Of a DNA stretch of 64,000 nt, positions 57,153-64,000 are shown one piece after another. How positions within the stretch are numbered: position 1 is the stretch's first letter; each line of letters begins with the position of its first letter. Source of the DNA: Acidimicrobiaceae bacterium (lineage in GTDB: Bacteria; Actinomycetota; Acidimicrobiia; Acidimicrobiales; RAAP-2); NCBI GenBank assembly GCA_027306605.1, contig DAHUZK010000074.1, positions 1 through 64,000 on the forward strand, in the 5' to 3' direction. The position numbers and the translations under genes are program-made. A model generated the notes under the pieces. The model was not told the DNA's origin. It did not search any database and saw only the letters and a list, made by a program, of their open reading frames with translations.

Positions 57153-58224
57153 CCGAGCGCAGCACCTCGCCGCGCTGCATGCGCGCGAAGGCCTCCTCGA
57201 CCTGGTCGATGCCGACGGTCTCGCTGACGAAGCGGTCCAGGTCCAGGCGCCCGGCGAGATAGAGGTCCACCAGCATCGGGAAGTCGCGCGAGGGCAGGCA
57301 GTCGCCGTACCAGCTCGGCTTGAGCCTCCCGCCGCGCCCGAAGAACTCGATCATGGGCAGGTCGATGCGCATGTCGGGCGTCGGCACGCCGACCTGGACC
57401 AGCGTGCCGGCCAGGTCGCGGGCGAAGAAGGCCTGCTCCATCACCGCCGGGCTCCCCACGGCCTCGATGCACACGTCGGCGCCGTTGCCGCCGGTGAGGG
57501 ACCGGATCGCCTGCACCGGGTCGGTGCTGCTGGCGTCGACGGTGTGCGTGGCGCCGAACGCACTGGCTTGGGCGAGCTTTCCGGGGTCGAGATCCACTCC
57601 GATGATGGTCGCCGCCCCGGCGAGCTTGGCCCCGGCGACGGCGGCGCACCCCACGCCACCGCACCCGAAGACGGCGACCGAGTCGCCGAGTCCGACCTCG
57701 CCGGTGAACATGGCGGCGCCCAGCCCGGCCATCACGCCGCAGCCGAGCAGGCCCACCGCCTCGGGACGCGCCGCCGGGTTGACCTTGGTGCACTGGCCGG
57801 CGGCCACGAGGGTCTTGTCGGCGAAGGCGCCGATGCCGAGGGCGGGGGAGAGCTCGGTGCCGTCGGTCAGGGTCATCTTCTGCGTCGCGTTGTGCGTCGA
57901 GAAGCAGTACCAGGGACGGCCACGCCGGCAGGCGCGACACTCGCCGCACACGGCGCGCCAATTGAGCACGACGAAGTCACCCGGGGCCAGGTCGGTCACG
58001 CCGGGGCCGACGGACTCGACGACACCGGCTGCCTCGTGCCCGAGGAGGAAGGGGAAGTCGTCGTTGATGCCGCCTTCGCGGTAGTGCAGATCGGTGTGGC
58101 AGACGCCGCACGCCTTGATCCCGACGACGGCCTCGCCGGGTCCGGGGTCGGGGACCACGATGGTCTCGACGGTGACCGGCGCCCCCTTCTCCCTCGCGAC
58201 GACGCCGCGCCCGTGCTGTCCCAT
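57139..58224 (-). CDS. Zn-dependent alcohol dehydrogenase, S-(hydroxymethyl)mycothiol dehydrogenase-like
   Basis: [81 protein letters not shown]. Confidence 0.88.
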   Translation of the reverse strand: MGQHGRGVVAREKGAPVTVETIVVPDPGPGEAVVGIKACGVCHTDLHYREGGINDDFPFLLGHEAAGVVESVGPGVTDLAPGDFVVLNWRAVCGECRACRRGRPWYCFSTHNATQKMTLTDGTELSPALGIGAFADKTLVAAGQCTKVNPAARPEAVGLLGCGVMAGLGAAMFTGEVGLGDSVAVFGCGGVGCAAVAGAKLAGAATIIGVDLDPGKLAQASAFGATHTVDASSTDPVQAIRSLTGGNGADVCIEAVGSPAVMEQAFFARDLAGTLVQVGVPTPDMRIDLPMIEFFGRGGRLKPSWYGDCLPSRDFPMLVDLYLAGRLDLDRFVSETVGIDQVEEAFARMQRGEVLRSVVVL

Positions 58225-58245
58225 GGTGCTCCTCCCCGTCGGCGG

Positions 58246-58297
58246 GACGACGTGATGTCGGCGAGACGACGTGATGTCGGCGAGACCACATGATGCC
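58246..58297. repeat. 19-bp tandem repeat GACGACGTGATGTCGGCGA, two copies plus a diverged partial third
   Basis: Units at 58246, 58265, 58284. Confidence 0.9.
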
Positions 58298-58358
58298 CGA
58301 TGGTGGGTTCGGGCCGCCTCCCCGGCCCGGCGGCGGGCCGCATCTAGGGTGACCGCCG

Positions 58359-59231
58359 GTGGAGAGCGGGTACCTCGACCTGCCGCGTGGGTGGCGGCGC
58401 CTGCGCGGGCACGGCTTCGGCCCCTTCGTCACGCACGAGGTCTTCCGCCGGCCCGACGGCACAAGGCTCACCTGGGAGTCGCGTTGGCACCGCAAGCACC
58501 CCCGCTGGGTGTCCCTCGAGTCGACTTGGTGGGCGCCGCGGGCCTTGGCCTGGTGGATCGGCGTGCTGTTCGCGCTGGGCTCCGTCTGCTTCGCCCTGGG
58601 CGCCCTGCCGCCCTACGCCACGGCCGTGGGCACCGACGCCGACGACCTGACGTACTTCGTCGGCTCGATCTTCTTCACGACCGCCTCGTTCCTCCAGTAC
58701 GCCGAGGTGGTCACGACGCCGACCGCGCTCGGTGGCGACCGCCGGCGCGGCCCGGGCTCGCTGCTCCGCCTGCAGCCGGCGCGGATCGACTGGTGGGCCA
58801 CCGGCATCCAGTTCCTCGGCACCCTCTGGTTCAACCGGACCACCCTCGCTGCCTACCTGGTGGCGCGGGGCGCTTCGTCGGCGCACCACCCGGTGTGGCG
58901 CCCCGACGCCCTCGGCTCCGTCTGCTTCCTCGTCTCGAGCTGGCTGGCGTGGGCCGAGGAGTGCCACGGGCCCTTCGCCTGGCGTCCCGCGTTGGTCTCG
59001 TGGTGGATCACCGCGCTGAACCTCGCCGGTTCGGTGGCCTTCGGCGTGTCCGCCGTGGCGTCCTACGTGAAGCCCAACGGCCAGCTGGTCAGTCTGGCCG
59101 CCACCAACCTCGGCACGTTCGTCGGCGCCGTCTGCTTCCTCGCCGGCGCCGTCCTCTTGCTGCCCGAGCGAACCCGCGAGGGGCCGCCGGACGCGGCGGA
59201 CGTCGCCGAGACGGTGACGGGACTTTCCTGA
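58359..59231 (+). CDS. YrhK-like membrane protein
   Basis: [16 protein letters not shown]...[19 protein letters not shown]; second half [16 protein letters not shown] / [19 protein letters not shown]. Confidence 0.65.
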   Translation: MESGYLDLPRGWRRLRGHGFGPFVTHEVFRRPDGTRLTWESRWHRKHPRWVSLESTWWAPRALAWWIGVLFALGSVCFALGALPPYATAVGTDADDLTYFVGSIFFTTASFLQYAEVVTTPTALGGDRRRGPGSLLRLQPARIDWWATGIQFLGTLWFNRTTLAAYLVARGASSAHHPVWRPDALGSVCFLVSSWLAWAEECHGPFAWRPALVSWWITALNLAGSVAFGVSAVASYVKPNGQLVSLAATNLGTFVGAVCFLAGAVLLLPERTREGPPDAADVAETVTGLS

Positions 59232-59265
59232 CGGGTCGGGCCGCGGCCGCGGCCGCTCGATCCGC

Positions 59266-59490
59266 TCAGGCGCGCGGCGCCCGGCGGCGGCCGCGCAGCG
59301 CGCTCAGCACGAGGAACGCCGCCGCCAGGAGGGGAAGCGCGATCACCCCGACCAGCGTGCTCGAGTCGACCAGGAACGCCACGGCCACGATGACGCCGGT
59401 CGCCACGGCCAGCTCCGGTGTGTCGCCGACCAGGAAGTCCCACCAGAAGTGGCCGAAGGCGCGCAGGGCGCGGCCGAGTGCGTCCGTCAC
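59266..59490 (-). CDS. Small membrane protein downstream of COG4280-like gene
   Basis: VTDALGRALRAFGHFWWDFLVGDTPELAVATGVIVAVAFLVDSS; 4-nt overlap with upstream gene. Confidence 0.65.
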   Translation of the reverse strand: MTDALGRALRAFGHFWWDFLVGDTPELAVATGVIVAVAFLVDSSTLVGVIALPLLAAAFLVLSALRGRRRAPRA

Positions 59491-60293
59491 GGCCGCGCTC
59501 CCTCGGGCTCCGTCGTCGTCGTCGTCGGCACGGCGTTGGCCGCCTCCGTGAGCGGTGCGGGGAACCGTGTCCGCAGCAACGTCGTGGACCCGGCGAAGAC
59601 CAGGGCGAAGAAGCCGACGAGCACGGGAAGGGCGAGGTCGGACCCGGGCCAGTTGACCCCGGCACCCTCGCCCACCCAGAAGACGCCGAAGCTCGTGAGC
59701 ATCACGCCGACGACGGTCTTGATGGTGTTCTCGGGTACCTCGCTGAGCTGGCGCGTCACGACGAGACCGACCACCGCGACGAGGACGAGCGCGGCCGCGG
59801 CCGCCAGCGCAGCCAGGCCCAGGCGGTGCTGGGCCGCGCCGAGGCTGATCACGATGAGGACGACCTCGGTCCCTTCGAGGAAGACGCCCTTGAAGGCCAC
59901 GGCGAAGCCCACGCTGTCGCGGCCCTTCGGGCGCCGCCCGCCCTCCGCGTCGAGCTCGGCCACGGTCTCGGCGTAGATCTCGTCCTCGTCGTGCATCGCC
60001 TTGTGGCCGCTGGCGCGCAGGATCGCCTTGCGCAGCCACGAGAGCCCGAGGACGAGCAGGAGCGCCCCGACGACCACCCGCAGGGCGTCGAGAGGGATGT
60101 ACCGGACGAGCGGGACGCCGACGGCGACCACCAGAACGCCGAGGACGAGGGCGGCGACCGCGGCGCCCTCGAGTGCCGAGCGCCAGCCGCGGCTCACCCC
60201 CGAGGCCACCACGATGGTCAGGGCCTCGACCATCTCGACGAGGCTGGCGGCGAAGACGGCCAGGACGAGGACGAGCGTGGACGAGGTGTGCAT
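59487..60293 (-). CDS. COG4280-like predicted membrane protein
   Basis: MHTSSTLVLVLAVFAASLVEMVEALTIVVASGVSRGWRSALEG; VAFKGVFLEGTEVVLIVISLGAA. Confidence 0.75.
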   Translation of the reverse strand: MHTSSTLVLVLAVFAASLVEMVEALTIVVASGVSRGWRSALEGAAVAALVLGVLVVAVGVPLVRYIPLDALRVVVGALLLVLGLSWLRKAILRASGHKAMHDEDEIYAETVAELDAEGGRRPKGRDSVGFAVAFKGVFLEGTEVVLIVISLGAAQHRLGLAALAAAAALVLVAVVGLVVTRQLSEVPENTIKTVVGVMLTSFGVFWVGEGAGVNWPGSDLALPVLVGFFALVFAGSTTLLRTRFPAPLTEAANAVPTTTTTEPEGARP

Positions 60294-60444
60294 GGCGAAC
60301 GCCCCGAAATTAGTGCGGCAACCGTTGCAGCGGGCCCGTCGGCCCGCCCTGGTGGCCCGGCAGTAGTGTGCGGGGCAGTGTCCGGGGTGCGCGACGTGGC
60401 CCCGACCAGGGCACTGACCAGGGACTCTGGAGGGAGCGGCCGCC

Positions 60445-61851
60445 ATGGACGAGGGCACGACCGGCCTGCACGACCGGAACTACGTGGTGGTGTCGGCCGA
60501 CACCCATGCGTCGCCGGACAGCCTCGAGCACTTCCTCTCCTATGTGGACCCGGCGCACCGCGAGACCGTCGCCGCGTTCGGCGACCTCTCCTCGCTCGCC
60601 ATCTCCATGTTCGGTGGCTTCGACCCGGGCGAGATCGACGAGTCCGACCCGGTCCGGGCCACCGCGGCCCGTCGGCTGGCGGGGATGGGCGTCGACATCG
60701 ATGCCGCTCAGGAGTGGTTGGCGCGCTACGGCGCCGACTGGGTCGTGCCGGGGGACGGCGACGGACGCCGGCTGGCTGTGCTCGAGGAGCAGGGGGTCCA
60801 CGCCGAGGTCACCCTGCCCGGACCGATCCTGGCGGGCGGAATCTCTCCTGCCATGTATCTCGGGGCCCACACGGACAAGGGGCTCGAGGTCGTGTGGCCG
60901 GCGCTGCACGGTTACCTGCGCTGGCTCACGGAGTTCTGTGCCGCTGCGCCGGGCCGGCGTGCCGGCTGCATGCCGATCGACTTCCACGACATGAACCGTG
61001 CCGTGGAGGAGGTGGCGTGGGCCCGGTCCAACGGCATCTTCGGCGGCGTCATGCTCCCGGCCATGTCGGTCACATCACGTCTTCCCGGTTACGCCGACGA
61101 GTACTACGACCCGTTCTGGAGCGCGTGCGAGGACCACGAGATGGTGGTCACGCTGCACACGGGCGCGTCGGGCAGTGCCACCGACACGAAGTTCCTCTAC
61201 GACGAACGCCACGGTGGCATGCTCGGGCTCTACGAGGTCTTCGTGTTCACCCGCCGTCCCCTCTGGTTCATGATCTTCGGCGGCGTGTTCGACCGGCACC
61301 CCGACCTGCGCGTCGTGGTCACCGAGAACGGTGTGCAATGGCTCCCGTCGCTCATCCGGGACATGGAGTCGTTCTTCGACACGCACGGGGGCGCGCCGGT
61401 CCGCAGCTACCTCGAGATGCGCCCCCGCGAGTACTTCGAGAAGCACGTGTGGCTCGGGGGCTCGCTCATGAAGCGCTACGAGGCCGAGATGCGGGACGAG
61501 ATCGGCATCGAGCGGCTCATGTGGGGCGCGGACTATCCCCACGTGGAGGGAGCGGCACCGGTGCACCGCCAGATCCTGCGCCACGTCTTCGGTGGCCTGC
61601 CCCAGGACGACGTGCGCCGGATGCTGGGCACCAACGCCGTCGAGCTCTGGGGCTTCGACGCCGACCGTCTGCAGGCGGTCGCCGACCGTGTGGGGCCCAC
61701 CGTGGCCGATCTGGCCGAGCCCGCCGCATTGGACGAGATCCCCGAGACCTTCAGTTGGAGCCTGGCACGTCCCGTCCCGCTCGCTGCGCACTCCGCCGCG
61801 GCTGCGCACTCCGCCGCGGCTGCGCCGGCGACGTCGCTGATGGACGGCTGA
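60445..61851 (+). CDS. Amidohydrolase-family (metal-dependent hydrolase) protein
   Basis: YVVVSADTHASP; PAMSVTSRLPGYADEYYDPFWSACEDHEMVVTLHTGASG; RLMWGADYPHVEGAAP. Confidence 0.9.
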   Translation: MDEGTTGLHDRNYVVVSADTHASPDSLEHFLSYVDPAHRETVAAFGDLSSLAISMFGGFDPGEIDESDPVRATAARRLAGMGVDIDAAQEWLARYGADWVVPGDGDGRRLAVLEEQGVHAEVTLPGPILAGGISPAMYLGAHTDKGLEVVWPALHGYLRWLTEFCAAAPGRRAGCMPIDFHDMNRAVEEVAWARSNGIFGGVMLPAMSVTSRLPGYADEYYDPFWSACEDHEMVVTLHTGASGSATDTKFLYDERHGGMLGLYEVFVFTRRPLWFMIFGGVFDRHPDLRVVVTENGVQWLPSLIRDMESFFDTHGGAPVRSYLEMRPREYFEKHVWLGGSLMKRYEAEMRDEIGIERLMWGADYPHVEGAAPVHRQILRHVFGGLPQDDVRRMLGTNAVELWGFDADRLQAVADRVGPTVADLAEPAALDEIPETFSWSLARPVPLAAHSAAAAHSAAAAPATSLMDG

Positions 61852-62015
61852 CCGGTCCGGCCACCTCGGAGGGACGCGGTGGCCCCCTGGAGAACGGTCG
61901 TGTCAGGACGGAAGATGTCGGAAGAAATTCTTGGGATTCCCGGCAGACATGTCGGACCGGCGTTCGGACGGACGATCCGCTCGAAGCCGTCACAACTCGG
62001 TGATTCCATGTCACC

Positions 62016-63200
62016 GTGGCATCGCACGACAAGACGGAGCTCCAAGACTTCACCGATTCGCTCGAGGCTCTGATCGCTGCGGGTGCCGAACACCATGGTG
62101 ACGGGGAGTCGATCACGGCGCTCCATCGGGCACTGGCCCGTCTCGACGCCTTCGTGACCGAGGCAACGGCGGCGTTCGAGGCGAGCGAGGAATGGGCGGC
62201 CGACGGGGCAAAGACGGCTGCCGCCTGGGTCGCCACCCGCTGCCGCGTGCCCCGCGCCACGGCACGCCGGAACGTCCGGCTCGGCCGGGCGCTGCGCCAG
62301 CTCCCCAGCTGTGCCGAGGCATGGCGCGAGGGCCGCATCGGGAGGGACCAGGCGAGAGCGATCGCCGGGGCCCGCCGGCACCGGACCGCCTCGTCCATGG
62401 CCCGCGACGAGAGCATGCTCGTCTCCTATGCGGCGGAGATGGGCTTCGAGGACTTCTACCGGGCACTGTCGTACTGGAAGCAGCTGGCGGATCCCGAAGG
62501 CAGCGACGATGCCGAGGAAGCCCGACGTGTAGCGAGAGACGCCTTCCTCGAACCGAGCATCAGCGGCATGTGGCTGGGTCAGATGACCCTCGACCCGATC
62601 TCGGGGTCGATCGTGAGCGCAGAGTTGAAGCGGCTCGAGCAGGAGTTCTTCGAGGCGGATTGTGCAGAGGCCGCGGAGCGCCTGGGGCGACGCCCTCGGA
62701 CGGACGAGTTGGCCCGTACCTCGGCGCAGCGGCGCGCCGACGCGCTCGTCGAGATGGCGACGAGGAGTCGCGCCGCGGCGCCTGATGGAGTGCGTCCGGC
62801 CCCGCTCTTCAGTGTGCTTGTCGGCTACGAGACGGTCCACGGCCGGATCTGCGAGCTCGAGAACGGAACTGTGCTGGCTCCCTCGGCCCTCGACCCCTGG
62901 ATGGATTCCGCGTATTTCGAGCGTGCCATCTTCCGCCTCGGCAATCGGGTGGACGTCAGCGTCAGGGCACGCCTCTTCACGGGTGGCACCCGAAGGGCGA
63001 TCGAGTTGCGTGACCGCATGTGCACGCACCCCTACTGTTACGAACCGGCCGAAGACTGTCAGGGCGATCACATCGATCCTTATGCCGCCGGCGGTCTGAC
63101 GACGCAGGAGAACGGTCGGTTGTTGTGCGGGTTCCACAACCGGCTTCGAAATCAGAGCGAGCGCAAGCGCCCGCCTCCCGCTGGCTCCTCCGCGGCCTGA
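62016..63200 (+). CDS. DUF222/HNH endonuclease (13E12-like)
   Basis: CTHPYCYEPAEDCQGDHIDPYAAGGLTTQENGRLLCGFHNRLRN preceded by DUF222-like region. Confidence 0.88.
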   Translation: MASHDKTELQDFTDSLEALIAAGAEHHGDGESITALHRALARLDAFVTEATAAFEASEEWAADGAKTAAAWVATRCRVPRATARRNVRLGRALRQLPSCAEAWREGRIGRDQARAIAGARRHRTASSMARDESMLVSYAAEMGFEDFYRALSYWKQLADPEGSDDAEEARRVARDAFLEPSISGMWLGQMTLDPISGSIVSAELKRLEQEFFEADCAEAAERLGRRPRTDELARTSAQRRADALVEMATRSRAAAPDGVRPAPLFSVLVGYETVHGRICELENGTVLAPSALDPWMDSAYFERAIFRLGNRVDVSVRARLFTGGTRRAIELRDRMCTHPYCYEPAEDCQGDHIDPYAAGGLTTQENGRLLCGFHNRLRNQSERKRPPPAGSSAA

Positions 63201-63258
63201 CGCGGTCCGGCGCACCAGGGTTGCCCGCCAGGGCTCGATGCGCAGCCAGGACGATCAG

Positions 63259-63330
63259 GCAAGGTCGGCGCGAGGTCAGGGCAAGGATGTCGGCGCAAGG
63301 ATGTCGGCGCAAGGTCGGCGCGAGGTCAGG
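63259..63330. repeat. Composite direct repeat A(22)-B(14)-B(14)-A(22)
   Basis: A = GCAAGGTCGGCGCGAGGTCAGG at 63259 and 63309; B = GCAAGGATGTCGGC at 63281 and 63295. Confidence 0.95.
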
Positions 63331-63348
63331 GCTGCGCGGCCCGGTGCG

Positions 63349-64000
63349 TCAGGCGGCGGACTTCTCCAGGATGTGCACGCCGCAGGCGGAACCCAATCCG
63401 ATGACATGGGTCATCCCGACCTTGGCTCCTTCGATCTGGCGATCGCCGGCCTCACCGCGCAGGTGTGTGGCTACCTCCCAGACGTTGGCGATGCCAGTCG
63501 CTGCGATGGGGTGGCCCTTCGACTCGAGCCCGCCGGAGACGTTGACGGGGGTCTTGCCGTCGCGCCAGGTGGCACCCGAATTGAAGAAGTCGGCCGCACC
63601 GCCTTCCTCGCACAGCATCAGGTTGTCGTAGTGCACCAGCTCGGCCGTGGCGAAGCAGTCGTGCAGCTCGACGAGGTTGAGGTCGGCCGGTGACACGCCC
63701 GCCTGCTCGTAGGCCTGCGTGGCGGCCCGCCGGGTCAGGGTGTTCACGTTGGGAAGGATCTGGCAGGCTTCCTCGTAGGGGTCGGTGGTCAGCACCGATG
63801 CCGAGATCTTGACGGCGCGCTTCTGCTGCTCGAGCGAGAGCGTCTTGAGCTTCGAACCCGAGACGACCACGGCCGCCGCGGCTCCGTCGCAGTTGGCCGA
63901 ACACATGGGCCGGGTGTTGGGATAGGCGATCATGACGTCGTTCATGATCTGCTCGAGGCTCATCTTCTTGGTGTAGGCCGCCAGCGGGTTCAGCGTGGAG
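63349..64000 (-). CDS. Thiolase-family (SCP2/lipid-transfer type) protein, N-terminus beyond window
   Basis: RPMCSANCDGAAAAVVVSG; DLNLVELHDCFATAELVHYDNLMLCEEG; GGLESKGHPIAATGIANVWEV; VGMTHVIGLGSACGVHIL. Confidence 0.9.
   Translation of the reverse strand, partial: STLNPLAAYTKKMSLEQIMNDVMIAYPNTRPMCSANCDGAAAAVVVSGSKLKTLSLEQQKRAVKISASVLTTDPYEEACQILPNVNTLTRRAATQAYEQAGVSPADLNLVELHDCFATAELVHYDNLMLCEEGGAADFFNSGATWRDGKTPVNVSGGLESKGHPIAATGIANVWEVATHLRGEAGDRQIEGAKVGMTHVIGLGSACGVHILEKSAA

Noticed and set aside
59418-62003. 861-aa plus-strand ORF
   Set aside because: Runs antisense to the COG4280-like gene and out of frame with the amidohydrolase; composition typical of a spurious GC-rich ORF.

Overview
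High-GC actinobacterial chromosomal window (gene content suggests an Acidimicrobiia-like lineage; inference). No rRNA or CRISPR seen; one tRNA-Gly(GCC). Most of the window is ordinary metabolism and regulation: acyl-CoA synthetase, orn, dut, WS/DGAT, acyl-CoA dehydrogenase, MFS pumps, ArsR/SRPBCC, GAF-ANTAR, two GGDEF-EAL proteins, a fused ETF, GGT, S-(hydroxymethyl)mycothiol-type ADH, amidohydrolase, HNH/DUF222, thiolase. The accessory part (about 12.4-19.2 kb) holds a frameshifted integrase beside the tRNA, a VapBC-type module and two adjacent secreted proteins built from a 42-aa 'GYWLVASDGGIFSFGDAxFYGSTG..LNxPIVGMAATPDG' repeat; a third copy is fused to a SpoIID domain at 1.1-3.3 kb. Main finding: one of these genes sits in a 1,927-bp segment (15584-17510) that interrupts a dihydrofolate-reductase-like (RibD_C) gene. 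The two halves lie on either side in the right order and strand, the junctions carry a 6-bp GAGAGG duplication plus a 14-bp repeat, and removing the segment restores the reading frame across the junction. No transposase is present. Second finding: several genes end inside short tandem repeats of 14 or 17 bp that repeat the stop codon into all three reading frames. All calls come from reading the sequence and the supplied ORF track; no homology search was run.
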